A stretch of DNA of 64,000 nt. It comes from Haloferax marinisediminis (GTDB taxonomy: Archaea > Halobacteriota > Halobacteria > Halobacteriales > Haloferacaceae). This document shows, piece after piece, positions 35,391-43,803 of this stretch. The position numbers and the translations under genes are program-made. The notes below the pieces were generated by a model, which had not been told where the DNA came from, did not search any database, and saw nothing but the letters and a program-made list of their open reading frames with translations. Where the stretch lies: positions 310,001-374,000 of the forward strand of contig NZ_WKJP01000001.1 in NCBI RefSeq assembly GCF_009674585.1, in the 5' to 3' direction. The stretch's first letter is position 1; every line of letters starts with the position of its first letter.

Positions 35391-36797
35391 TCAGACCTGC
35401 GCTTGCAGCATGCCGGAGGTCCGGACGACGAAGTAGACGAAGAACGCGACAGCGAGTGCCCACTGGCCCGCGCTGATCTCGTCGTACTCACCGGAGGCGA
35501 CCTTCACGAGCGGGTACGAGACGATGCCCGCCGCGATGCCGTAGGCGATGGAGTACGTGAAGGGCATGATGAGGATGGTCATGCCAGCCGGAATCGTGTG
35601 CGAGAGGTTGTTCCATTCGATGTCGACGACGTTGCGGAGCATCACGACGCCGATGACGACGAGCGCGATGTGCGACGCGTAGAGCGGAACTGCGGTTGCG
35701 AGCGGGATGAGCGCGAGCGACGCGAGGAAGAGGCCGGCGACGACGAGCGCCGTCAGACCGGTGCGGCCGCCTTCTTCGACACCCGTCGCGGATTCGATGT
35801 AGGTCGTGACCGTCGAGGTTCCGAGCATGGCACCTGCGGTCGTCCCGATCGCGTCAGCCATGAGCGGCTTGTCGATGTCGGGGAGGTTGCCGTCTTCGTC
35901 GAGGAAGTCTGCGGCCTGCCCGACACCGACGAGGGTGCCTGCAGTGTCGAAGAAGTCCACGAAGAAGAACGTGAAGACGATGAGGGCGAAACTGAACGCC
36001 TCGATGCCACCGAAGCCGGAGATGAACGCACCGGCGAGGGGCGTGATGTCGTAGGTTGCGGCCGAAGAGCCAGCAACGAGACCAGCCTCGGGGGAGACGA
36101 CACCGAACGTGGTGAGCGCCCACCCGATAATCGAGGTGGCAGCGATGCCGATGATGATCGAACCGGGAATTCCTGCGGCGTAGAGAGCGAAGGTGAGGAA
36201 CAGCCCAACGACGGAGACGATTGCGACCGGGTTGGACGCGAGGTCACCGAGCGTGAGCAGCGTCGCGGGGTCGTTCACGACGATGCCCATCGCTTGCAGG
36301 CCGATGATCGTCAGGAAGAGTCCGATACCGGTCCCGACAGCCATCTTGACAGGCTGTGGGAACACTTTGATGATGGCTTCGCGTGCGCCGACGGCCGTGA
36401 GAGCGATGAAGATCAATCCCTCAACGAAGACGGCGGCGAGCGCAGTCTGCCACGAGACGCCGAGCGCGCCGATGACGGTGAACGCGAAGAACGCGTTCAG
36501 GCCGAGACCGGGCGCTTGCGCGAACGGTCGATTGGCGTAGAACGCCATCACTAATGTGGCGATGACGGCGGCGAGGATGGTTACGACCGCGAGCATCGAC
36601 TGAACCTGCCCAGGGCCGAATCCGGAGATGATGACACCCGGTTTCGCGTCTGGGATACCCGTCATGATGGCGGGATTGACGACGACGATGTAAGACATCG
36701 TCAGGAACGTCGTGATGCCGGCGATGATTTCGGTCCCTACCGAGGACCCGTGTTTATGCACGTCGAAGTAATTTGCGAGGGTTTCAGAGAGCCCCAT
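35391..36797 (-). CDS. NCS2-family nucleobase permease (AzgA type), copy 1
   Basis: A 468-residue transporter with 12-14 membrane helices. FTLMSYIVVVNPAIM-like N-terminal sequence (TTFLTMSYIVVVNPA) and FVDFFDTAGTLVGVGQAADF are signatures of the AzgA-like adenine/guanine/hypoxanthine permeases. It is about half identical by eye to the next gene (36968-38464), so the two are paralogues. A tandem imperfect repeat overlaps the transcription start and start codon. With pyrE and a phosphoribosyltransferase-type regulator nearby, it likely serves purine or pyrimidine salvage. Confidence 0.92.
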   Translation of the reverse strand: MGLSETLANYFDVHKHGSSVGTEIIAGITTFLTMSYIVVVNPAIMTGIPDAKPGVIISGFGPGQVQSMLAVVTILAAVIATLVMAFYANRPFAQAPGLGLNAFFAFTVIGALGVSWQTALAAVFVEGLIFIALTAVGAREAIIKVFPQPVKMAVGTGIGLFLTIIGLQAMGIVVNDPATLLTLGDLASNPVAIVSVVGLFLTFALYAAGIPGSIIIGIAATSIIGWALTTFGVVSPEAGLVAGSSAATYDITPLAGAFISGFGGIEAFSFALIVFTFFFVDFFDTAGTLVGVGQAADFLDEDGNLPDIDKPLMADAIGTTAGAMLGTSTVTTYIESATGVEEGGRTGLTALVVAGLFLASLALIPLATAVPLYASHIALVVIGVVMLRNVVDIEWNNLSHTIPAGMTILIMPFTYSIAYGIAAGIVSYPLVKVASGEYDEISAGQWALAVAFFVYFVVRTSGMLQAQV

Positions 36798-36839
36798 GAT
36801 GCACGACTAAGCATACCCATGATTGCACACATAAGCATT
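36793..36839. repeat. Imperfect 23-bp tandem repeat over the permease start
   Basis: CCCATGATGCACGACTAAGC+ATA (36793-36815) is followed by CCCATGATTGCACACATAAG+CATT (36816-36839). The array covers the start codon (36795-36797), the predicted transcription start and the TATA-like box, so it is placed as an operator would be. Confidence 0.7.
36828..36835 (-). promoter_or_regulatory. TATA-like box for permease copy 1
   Basis: Minus strand CTTATGTG; predicted start near 36805, leaving only a few bases of leader before ATG 36797. Confidence 0.45.
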
Positions 36840-36967
36840 GCCATCTACCGAGAAAATATATACACATTCGTGCATTAAATGGTGTATTTCGGAGAGACGA
36901 CCAACACGGCCATGACTACTTTCACACCAAACAGTACTGGAAAGATGGAGTTTTTGTTGTCCAGTTA

Positions 36968-38464
36968 TCAGGAAAGTACGCCAGACCGGACGACGAAGTA
37001 GCCGACGAACGCGGCCGCGAGCGCCCAGTGGCCGAGGCGGAGGTCTTCGACGTCACCGACGGCGACTTTCACGAGCGGATACGAGACGATGCCCGCGGCG
37101 ATACCGTAGGCGATAGAGTACGTGAATGGCATCACGAACATCGTGAGGCCCGCAGGGATGAGCGAGGTAGTGTCGTCGACGTCGATATCGACGACGTTCT
37201 GGAGCATCACCACGCCGATGACGACGACCGCGATGTGCGACGCGTACAGCGGAATCGCGGCGACGAGCGGAACCAACGGAATCGCCGCGAGGAACAAGAG
37301 TGCGACGACGAGCGCGGTCATCCCGGTTCGACCGCCTTCCTGAACACCGGTCGCCGACTCGATGTAGGTCGTCACGGGCGACGTGCCGAGTGCACCGCCG
37401 GCAGTCGTCGCCACCGCGTCGGCCATGAGCGGTTTTTCCACGTCAGGGAGGTCACCGTCTTCGTCGAGGAAGTCCGCGGCCTGCCCGACACCCGTCAGCG
37501 CCCCGGCAGTGTTGAAGAAGTCCACGAAGAACAGCACGAAGACGACGAGTGCGAACGAGACTGGTTCGACCTTCGAGAACCCGCCGACGAACGACCCGGC
37601 AATCGGCGAGATATCGTACGTCGCGCCCGCGGCAGCACCGGGGACGACGAGGTCGAACGCGCCGACGACTGGCATCGAGACTGGGGTCGTTGCGGCGGCG
37701 ACGACGAGCCCCGCGTCGAGTCCGACGAGACCGAGTTGCGTCACGACCCACCCGAGTCCCGTGGTGCCGAGAATTCCGAGTACGATGGCACCACGAGTTC
37801 CGCGCGCATAGAGACCGAACGTGAGGAACAACCCGACGACCGAGAGGATGGCAATCGGGTCGGAGGCGACGTTTCCGAGACCGACGAGTGTCGCCGGGTC
37901 GTCGACGACGACGCGCATCTCTTGCAGGCCGATAATCGCCAAGAAGAGACCGAGACCGGTCCCGACCGAGAGTTTGACCGGTTCAGGGAAGAGACGGAGG
38001 ATGTACTTCCGCGCCCCGAACGCGGTGAGTGCGACGAAGAGGACACCCTCGACGAAGACGGCCGCGAGCGCCGTCTGCCACGGGATGCCGAGCGACCCCA
38101 CGACCGTGAAAGCGAACACCGCGTTGATTCCCATTCCGGGAGCCTGTGCGAACGGGCGCTTCGCGTAGAGCGCCATGACGAGCGTCCCGATTGCGGCCGA
38201 GAGGATGGTGACGACGGCCAGCATCTGCTGGACCGTCCCAACCTCGAAGCCCGGCAGCACGATTCCCGGTTTCGCGCCCGCGATGCCCGCGAGGATGGCC
38301 GGGTTGGCGACGACGATGTACGACATCGTCAGGAACGTCGTGAGACCCGCCAGCACCTCGGTTCGGAGCGTCGTCCCGTGCGCCTCGAAGTCGAAGTACG
38401 ACCCGAGGGAGTCGACCACGCCGGCGAGGCCGACGCTATCGTCCAGTTGCTGCATCCAATCCAT
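36968..38464 (-). CDS. NCS2-family nucleobase permease (AzgA type), copy 2
   Basis: A 498-residue paralogue of the preceding permease, with the same TTFLTMSYIVVANPAIL and FVDFFNTAGALTGVGQAADF signatures and a longer central loop. Start at ATG 38464 (MDWMQQLDDSVGLAGVV). A CTTTTTACTC box about 35 nt upstream gives it a promoter of its own, although it also lies only 80 nt after gfcR. The upstream extension of the frame is basic and not family-like. Confidence 0.92.
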   Translation of the reverse strand: MDWMQQLDDSVGLAGVVDSLGSYFDFEAHGTTLRTEVLAGLTTFLTMSYIVVANPAILAGIAGAKPGIVLPGFEVGTVQQMLAVVTILSAAIGTLVMALYAKRPFAQAPGMGINAVFAFTVVGSLGIPWQTALAAVFVEGVLFVALTAFGARKYILRLFPEPVKLSVGTGLGLFLAIIGLQEMRVVVDDPATLVGLGNVASDPIAILSVVGLFLTFGLYARGTRGAIVLGILGTTGLGWVVTQLGLVGLDAGLVVAAATTPVSMPVVGAFDLVVPGAAAGATYDISPIAGSFVGGFSKVEPVSFALVVFVLFFVDFFNTAGALTGVGQAADFLDEDGDLPDVEKPLMADAVATTAGGALGTSPVTTYIESATGVQEGGRTGMTALVVALLFLAAIPLVPLVAAIPLYASHIAVVVIGVVMLQNVVDIDVDDTTSLIPAGLTMFVMPFTYSIAYGIAAGIVSYPLVKVAVGDVEDLRLGHWALAAAFVGYFVVRSGVLS

Positions 38465-38543
38465 ATCGTAACCCGTCGGGTCGATGCGAAACGGAGTAAA
38501 AAGGGTACTGAAATCCCGTCTCAGCGTCAGATGGTAGCAGACG

Positions 38544-39257
38544 TTACTCGAAGACGCTGAGTGCACCGACTGGTGCGTCGGTGAGTTCTTTCGCGCGGGT
38601 GGTTCCCTTGTCGCCGACCGCGATGAGCGCGAAGACACCCGCGATGTTGGCGTCGGCTTGCAGGGCGATATCTAAGAGGAGTTCCTGCGTCTCGCCGGAG
38701 CGGATGAGGTCGTCGACGACGAGGACGCGTTCGCCGGCGTCGATGGCACTGGCGGGGAGATAGTAGGTCAGTTCGATACCGGAGGCGAGACGCTGGCGGG
38801 ACTCGATGAAGTCCTCGACTGCCGTCTCTTTGGACTTCTTCGCGTACGCGAGGCGGGCACCGAAGTAACTCGCCATCGCCGCACCGAGTGTGATTCCGTC
38901 GGTCGCGGCCGTCAGGACGACGTCTGGTCGTTCGAATCCGAGCGTGTTCGCTGCGACGGGGGCGACGAGGTCGAGGAACGACTGGTCGAACACGACGCCG
39001 GAGTTGTCGACGTAGCCTTCGTCGTCGAAACGGACGCGGGCCTCGAGTTCGTCCGCGAGTGCGTCACGGCCGACACCTTCGACGACCTCTCGGGCGCGTT
39101 CGACCCCGGGCAAGACGTGCCCGTTGACGTAGCGGTTGAGGTCCCCGGCCGGCAGTCCAGTCAACTCAGCGAGTTCGTCGTACGTCCGGGTCTCTTTGAG
39201 CATCCGGAGCACGGAGACAGCCTGCAACTGGAGTGCGGCCTTCTCTGCTCTGTTCAT
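38544..39257 (-). CDS. gfcR: GfcR-type regulator: HTH plus phosphoribosyltransferase domain
   Basis: A 237-residue protein. Residues 1-60 form an HTH (MNRAEKAALQLQAVSVLRMLKETRTYDELAELTG) and residues about 85-237 a type I phosphoribosyltransferase fold with the PRPP loop VLVVDDLIRSGETQ. In halophiles this architecture is called GfcR, a PyrE-like regulator of sugar catabolism genes. Here it sits between pyrE and two nucleobase permeases, so sensing PRPP or a nucleotide is likely. The promoter carries two 13-bp palindromes at 17-bp spacing, suggesting autoregulation. Start at ATG 39257. Confidence 0.85.
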   Translation of the reverse strand: MNRAEKAALQLQAVSVLRMLKETRTYDELAELTGLPAGDLNRYVNGHVLPGVERAREVVEGVGRDALADELEARVRFDDEGYVDNSGVVFDQSFLDLVAPVAANTLGFERPDVVLTAATDGITLGAAMASYFGARLAYAKKSKETAVEDFIESRQRLASGIELTYYLPASAIDAGERVLVVDDLIRSGETQELLLDIALQADANIAGVFALIAVGDKGTTRAKELTDAPVGALSVFE

Positions 39258-39308
39258 GCCTTCGCGTTCGCGCTTGCACAAAAATGAATACTTCGATTGC
39301 GTTTCGTG

Positions 39309-39352
39309 CGTGAATTAGTCACAGGCGTGTATTAGACACGGACGTGTATTAC
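39309..39352. promoter_or_regulatory. Candidate operator: palindromes at 17-bp spacing upstream of gfcR
   Basis: GTGAATTAGTCAC (39310-39322) and GTGTATTAGACAC (39327-39339) are 4-5-4 inverted repeats with the same centre; a third related unit CGTGTATTAC begins at 39343, giving starts at 39309, 39326 and 39343, exactly 17 bp apart. They lie just upstream of the gfcR promoter and overlap the pyrE stop codon. Confidence 0.65.
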
Positions 39353-39879
39353 TGGTCGGCGTCTGCGAGTAAGTCCTCGGCAGTGAGGAGAGATTGTAGT
39401 TCGATGTCATGTTCGGCGAGCAGTTCGTCAGCACCCTCCTGCCGGTCGACGACGACGACGACGCGGTCCACGACGGCACCGGCGTCTCGAAGTGCTTCGA
39501 CGGCGTCGACGGCGCTCTGGCCGGTCGTCGCGATGTCTTCGAGGACGACGACGTGTTCGCCTTCCTCCAGTGCGCCTTCGATGCGCTTGGCCGTGCCGTA
39601 CTCTTTGGCCTTCTTCCGGGCGATGACGTAGGGCTTGCCCGTCTCGACTGCCGTCGCGGCGACGAGGGGAACTGCGCCGAGAGCGACGCCGGCGAGTTTC
39701 TCGTCGTCTGCGACGACCTCGGCGAACGCCTCGGCGATGAGTTTCAGACACCGGGGGTCGGTCTCGAAGAGGTACTTGTCGACGTAGTAGTTCGAGGTTC
39801 CGCCGTGGGAGAGTTCGAATTCGCCGAACTGGACCGCGTCGGCGTCACGAAGCGCCGCGATGAGTTCTGAGTTCGCCAT
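39349..39879 (-). CDS. pyrE: Orotate phosphoribosyltransferase
   Basis: A 176-residue PyrE that converts orotate and PRPP to OMP in pyrimidine synthesis. The PRPP-binding loop [18 protein letters not shown] is intact, and [12 protein letters not shown] and [12 protein letters not shown] are conserved substrate-site segments. It corresponds to the haloarchaeal PyrE2 type. A TATA-like GCTTAAGC 30 nt upstream supports the ATG at 39879. It precedes gfcR on the same strand. Confidence 0.95.
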   Translation of the reverse strand: MANSELIAALRDADAVQFGEFELSHGGTSNYYVDKYLFETDPRCLKLIAEAFAEVVADDEKLAGVALGAVPLVAATAVETGKPYVIARKKAKEYGTAKRIEGALEEGEHVVVLEDIATTGQSAVDAVEALRDAGAVVDRVVVVVDRQEGADELLAEHDIELQSLLTAEDLLADADQ

Positions 39880-39905
39880 CTTGTTTCGAGAGGTATCACA
39901 GAGGC

Positions 39906-39913
39906 GCTTAAGC
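39906..39913 (-). promoter_or_regulatory. TATA-like box for pyrE
   Basis: GCTTAAGC, itself palindromic, about 30 nt before ATG 39879. Confidence 0.5.
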
Positions 39914-39948
39914 GGGACGGTTCGGGTGGACGGTGCAACGCGCGTGGC

Positions 39949-40197
39949 TCACCGGTACCGGAGTTCTGCGACCAAGCCGTATACGACCGCAAGGAGACCA
40001 ACGACCGCACCGACCCACCGCAGCGGTGAGGCGGCCGTCCAGACCAGTGCAGCGGAGACGACGGTGATGCTCGCTGCGGCGAGTCGAGCGACCCACAGTT
40101 GGCGCTTTGCCGTCTTCTGGTCCAGCGCCTCGTCGATGACGAAGATTTCGATGGCACCGGTGAAGATGTGCCCCAGGAGTTCCAAGAGTAGCCCCAT
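39949..40197 (-). CDS. Small membrane protein
   Basis: An 82-residue protein, MGLLLELLGHIFTGAIEIFVIDEALDQ..., with three hydrophobic segments, the last two being ARLAAASITVVSAALVW and WVGAVVGLLAVVYGLV. No family is recognised. A 6-bp inverted repeat GGTTGT/ACAACC (40203-40220) lies immediately upstream of the ATG and could be an operator or leader hairpin. It is read leftward between carS and pyrE. Confidence 0.6.
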   Translation of the reverse strand: MGLLLELLGHIFTGAIEIFVIDEALDQKTAKRQLWVARLAAASITVVSAALVWTAASPLRWVGAVVGLLAVVYGLVAELRYR

Positions 40198-40320
40198 CGT
40201 GTGGTTGTCGTGACACAACCGGGCATTGTGGGTGTATCGGTCCGCGGCACGGCGTGGTGTACACCGGCACTGTACCGCAAGACGAGCGAAGCGAGTCCTT
40301 GCGGCTCTTCTTTGGTCCAG

Positions 40321-40437
40321 CTTTCTTCCGGGGGTTTGAGGCGACGGCTCTGCCGTCGCCGATGTCGTTTGAGACGCCTTTGGCGTCTCGTGATGCCAAA
40401 AACGCTCCGCGTTTTTGAGCAACCCCCGAAAAGAAAG
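40321..40437. repeat. 117-bp multibranched inverted-repeat element
   Basis: An outer near-perfect stem (CTTTCTTCCGGGGGTT at 40321-40336 with AACCCCCGAAAAGAAAG at 40421-40437) encloses three perfect 8-bp hairpins in a row: GGCGACGG/CCGTCGCC (40340-40360), GAGACGCC/GGCGTCTC (40371-40389) and AAAAACGC/GCGTTTTT (40398-40416). A further imperfect hairpin lies at 40275-40304. The element starts nine bases after the carS stop codon. Confidence 0.85.
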
Positions 40438-40445
40438 GTGGAGGT

Positions 40446-40997
40446 TTACCAGGGCTCGTTCTTCAACCCGAGCAGATACGCCCCCACGTTCGTGACGACG
40501 TGGAGAATCGGCGTCATCACGAGGACGACGACGAGCACGGGGAGCGTGAACGTCGCGGTGAACCACGCGGGCGCGGCGACGAACGCGAAGACGAGCGCAC
40601 CGACGACGAAGTCGAGTTGGTCGAGGCCGGGGAAGGCCGCACCGCGTTCGCGACCCGACCGACGCTTCAGGAACGAGGCACCGATGTCACCGAGCATCGC
40701 ACCGAGTGCGAGACCGAACCCGGCGGCGAGGGGGAACGTGGGAAGGTCGAATCCGACGATGCTGGAGAGGGTCGGTCCGACGGCGTTGAGAACGAGCGCG
40801 AGAAGCGTCCCGGCGAGTGTCCCGGCGGCGGTTCCGCGCCACGTCTTTCCGTCGCCGAGGATACGCCGTCCGCCCCACGACCGGCCACCGTCGATGGGGC
40901 GGCCACCACCAGCGAGAACGGCGGCGTTGTTCGGGACGTACGCAGGTAACATCGCCCAGAAAGCAGTGACGACGAGAGCGGCGAGAGAGACGGCCAT
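40446..40997 (-). CDS. carS: CDP-archaeol synthase
   Basis: A 183-residue membrane enzyme that transfers CMP from CTP to unsaturated archaetidic acid in archaeal phospholipid synthesis. The first helix and loop carry [34 protein letters not shown], the CarS signature, and [34 protein letters not shown] holds the conserved acidic and basic residues. Four to five membrane helices. It is monocistronic and followed by a large hairpin element. Confidence 0.94.
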   Translation of the reverse strand: MAVSLAALVVTAFWAMLPAYVPNNAAVLAGGGRPIDGGRSWGGRRILGDGKTWRGTAAGTLAGTLLALVLNAVGPTLSSIVGFDLPTFPLAAGFGLALGAMLGDIGASFLKRRSGRERGAAFPGLDQLDFVVGALVFAFVAAPAWFTATFTLPVLVVVLVMTPILHVVTNVGAYLLGLKNEPW

Positions 40998-41123
40998 ACG
41001 AGTACGTCAGGTGGGAGGAATGTAAGTTCCGACGGTTTGTTCGAGGCAGTGGCGACGGAGTCACTCGATTAGCAAACGCCGAAGATGAGAAGTCTGAATA
41101 CCAGACGGTCGATATCGTTCATC

Positions 41124-41963
41124 ATGATTCCGCCCATCGCGAGCAATTTCGTCGCGGGAGAGTCCGCGGCCGAAGCGCTCGACCACGCTCGACAGATGAA
41201 CGACGACGGCGTGGCGGTCATCCTGAACCTGCTCGGGGAACACTACCACGAACGTGGGCCGGCCGACGAGGACGCAGACGTGTACGTCCAGTTGGTCGAA
41301 GATATCGCGTCGACGGGTCTCGACGCCTGTGTGTCGGTCAAGCCCTCGCAAATCGGCCTCGACGTGGGCGACGAGGTGTTCGAAGAGAACTACCGCCGAA
41401 TCGCCGAGGCTGCCGACGAACACGACGTGTTCCTCTGGTGTGACATGGAGGACCACGAGACGACCGACGTGACGCTCGACGCCTTCGAAGAACTGGCTCG
41501 GAAATTCGGCGGCGGGATGGGCCTGTGCGTACAAGCCAACCTGAAACGAACGCCCGACGACCTCGAACGGCTGGCGGACGTCCCCGGAAAGATTCGCCTC
41601 GTAAAAGGTGCGTACGACGAACCGGCGTCCGTCGCGCACAAGAAGAAGTCGAAGGTCGACGAGGTGTACAAAGACCTCCTCGACTACCTCTTCGACGAGT
41701 ACGTCGGCGGCGTCGCCGTCGGGAGTCACGACCCGAAGATGATCGCGCACGCCCGCGACCTCGCCGCAGAGTACGACCGCGACTACGAGATTCAGATGCT
41801 CATGGGCGTCCGCGAAGACGCACAGCGCGACCTCGCCGCTGAGGGCGTCGAAGTCTGGCAGTACGCCCCCTACGGCGACAAGTGGTTCCAGTACTTCTAC
41901 CGCCGCGTACGCGAGCGCAAGGAGAACGCGCTCTTCGCCCTCCGGGCAGTCGTCGGCATCTAG
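41124..41963 (+). CDS. Proline dehydrogenase
   Basis: A 279-residue FAD-dependent TIM-barrel protein that oxidises proline to pyrroline-5-carboxylate. The C-terminal motif YAPYGDKWFQYFYRRVRER is the ProDH signature (YxPYGxxWxxYxxRRxxE), and strands such as VSVKPSQIGLD and RLVKGAYDE match the family. It lacks the aldehyde-dehydrogenase half of bacterial PutA, as usual in archaea. Start at ATG 41124 (MIPPIASNFVAG). It is divergent from carS. Confidence 0.9.
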   Translation: MIPPIASNFVAGESAAEALDHARQMNDDGVAVILNLLGEHYHERGPADEDADVYVQLVEDIASTGLDACVSVKPSQIGLDVGDEVFEENYRRIAEAADEHDVFLWCDMEDHETTDVTLDAFEELARKFGGGMGLCVQANLKRTPDDLERLADVPGKIRLVKGAYDEPASVAHKKKSKVDEVYKDLLDYLFDEYVGGVAVGSHDPKMIAHARDLAAEYDRDYEIQMLMGVREDAQRDLAAEGVEVWQYAPYGDKWFQYFYRRVRERKENALFALRAVVGI

Positions 41964-42041
41964 TCACGGTATCTCTCCCTTTTCGAACGTCTACGTGCCA
42001 CTCACCGTGAGTATCGGCAGGACGGACCGTACTAGAAATCC

Positions 42042-42049
42042 CCTTAAGC
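42042..42049 (+). promoter_or_regulatory. TATA-like box for the DUF502 gene
   Basis: CCTTAAGC about 29 nt before ATG 42075. Confidence 0.5.
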
Positions 42050-42074
42050 CCACAGGTACACGTATCGCGTATCA

Positions 42075-42728
42075 ATGTCCTCGTGGAGACGCGACTTCGC
42101 AAGCGGTCTAGTGGTCCTCGTTCCGCTACTCGTCATTTTGTACGTCTTATCTATTCTCTACACCAGCATCGTCAAGCTGCCAATCATCGAGAATATTCAA
42201 CCACCGTACGGCTTCTTCATCGCGATCATCGTCTTCCTGATGCTCGTCCTGTCTGTGGGCTATCTCATGCGGACGACCGTCGGTCGGTTGCTCGAATCGG
42301 GCCTCGACACGATGATGAACAAAGTCCCGCTGGTCCGAATCCTCTACAACGCATCTAAGCTCGCGGTCGAAACCGCGCTCACCGGGACCGAAGACCTCCA
42401 GAAGCCAGTCCGTCTGGAGACGTGGCCGGGAATCCGGATGACCGGGTTCAAGACGGGCAAGAAGACCGCAGACGGACGGGAGATTATCTTCATGCCGACT
42501 GCTCCGAACATCACCACCGGATTCGTGATGGAAGTCGACCCCGACGACATCGAGGAGACCGGCGAACGGGTCGAAGAAGCACTCACGCGTGTCCTCTCGG
42601 CCGGGTTCGCCGAGCAGGACCACATCGACCAGTACACCATCGACGTCACGGAAGAATCAGACGGGGAAACGGCCGAAGAAGTCACCATCTCCGGAGAATC
42701 GGCAGACGGCGCAGTCGCAAACGAGTAG
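42075..42728 (+). CDS. DUF502 family membrane protein
   Basis: A 217-residue protein with two membrane helices (about 8-32 and 45-66, FFIAIIVFLMLVLSVGYL) and a cytoplasmic or extracellular beta-rich domain. PLVRILYNASKLAVETALTG and IIFMPTAPNITTGFVMEV are conserved in the DUF502 family found in bacteria, archaea and plants (where a relative is called COV). Function is unknown. The C-terminal 50 residues are strongly acidic. Confidence 0.85.
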   Translation: MSSWRRDFASGLVVLVPLLVILYVLSILYTSIVKLPIIENIQPPYGFFIAIIVFLMLVLSVGYLMRTTVGRLLESGLDTMMNKVPLVRILYNASKLAVETALTGTEDLQKPVRLETWPGIRMTGFKTGKKTADGREIIFMPTAPNITTGFVMEVDPDDIEETGERVEEALTRVLSAGFAEQDHIDQYTIDVTEESDGETAEEVTISGESADGAVANE

Positions 42729-42773
42729 TCACTCAGCGGCGTCGCGTCTGCAGAAAATGTGTGGTAGTACTGT

Positions 42774-43712
42774 TTACTGCTCGTCGACGTAGGTGAACCA
42801 CTCTTCGTGGTCGTCGGTACGACGCTCCACGAGGTCGAAGAAGGCAGTCTGGAGTTCTTCGGTGACCGGACCGCGCGTGCCCTCACCGATGACGACGTTG
42901 TCCACCTTGCGGATGGGCGTCACTTCGGCGGCGCTGCCGGTGAAGAACAGTTCGTCGGCGGTGTGGAGTTCGCCGCGACTGATGATGGCGCTGTCGTCGA
43001 CTTCGTACCCGCGCTCGCGGGCGAGCGTGATGACGGTGTCGCGGGTGATGCCGTCGAGGATGCTCTGAGAGAGACCGGGCGTGTAGATTTTCCCGTCGCG
43101 GACCATGAAGATGTTCTCGCCAGGGCCTTCGGCGACGTTGCCTTCCTTGTTCAGGACGATGGCTTCGACGTAGCCGTTCCGGCGGGCTTCCTCGCCGGCG
43201 AGGAGGGAGTTCACGTAGAGACCGGTCGTCTTCGCGTTCGTCGGAATCTGGCTCGAAGCGTGCTTCCGCCACGACGAGACCATCACGTCGACACCGTTTT
43301 CGAGTGCGTCCTCGCCGAGGTAGGTTCCCCACGGCCACGCCGCGATGGCGACGTCTGTCGGGTTGTCCTTGGGGCTGACGCCGAGTGAGTCGTAGCCGTA
43401 GTAGGCGATGGGGCGGATGTAACAGCCACCGAGGTCGTTGCGCTTGATGACCTCGATGGTCGCCTCGGTGAGTTCCTCAGGCGAGTACGGAATCTCCATG
43501 TTGTACGGCTTTCCGGAGCTGTAGAGGCGTTCGAGGTGCTCCTCCCAGCGGAAGATAGCCGGACCGCGGTCGGTGTCGTAGGCGCGGGCCCCTTCGAAGA
43601 CACCCGTGCCGTAGTGAAGCCCGTGAGAGAGGACGTGAATCTGTGCGTCGTCCCAGTCCACGTATTCGCCGTTCATCCAAATCGTGGACACGTCCATGTC
43701 GTCAAATCCCAT
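42774..43712 (-). CDS. ilvE: Branched-chain amino acid aminotransferase
   Basis: A 312-residue class IV PLP-dependent aminotransferase for the last step of valine, leucine and isoleucine synthesis. The catalytic lysine is in IPTNAKTTGLYVNS, and VAEGPGENIFMVRDG and FFTGSAAEVTPIRKVD are the family's cofactor and substrate motifs. The N-terminus MGFDDMDVSTIWMNGEYVDWDDA is typical; an inner ATG at 43697 is possible. Convergent with the DUF502 gene. Confidence 0.94.
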   Translation of the reverse strand: MGFDDMDVSTIWMNGEYVDWDDAQIHVLSHGLHYGTGVFEGARAYDTDRGPAIFRWEEHLERLYSSGKPYNMEIPYSPEELTEATIEVIKRNDLGGCYIRPIAYYGYDSLGVSPKDNPTDVAIAAWPWGTYLGEDALENGVDVMVSSWRKHASSQIPTNAKTTGLYVNSLLAGEEARRNGYVEAIVLNKEGNVAEGPGENIFMVRDGKIYTPGLSQSILDGITRDTVITLARERGYEVDDSAIISRGELHTADELFFTGSAAEVTPIRKVDNVVIGEGTRGPVTEELQTAFFDLVERRTDDHEEWFTYVDEQ

Positions 43713-43803
43713 GTGAGGCCCTTCGCAGGCCCCCCTCTAAAATCATGACGAACCGACCCCCGCGTCCTTGGGGACTATGTTTTCTCAGTGGTATTTCTGG
43801 CGT

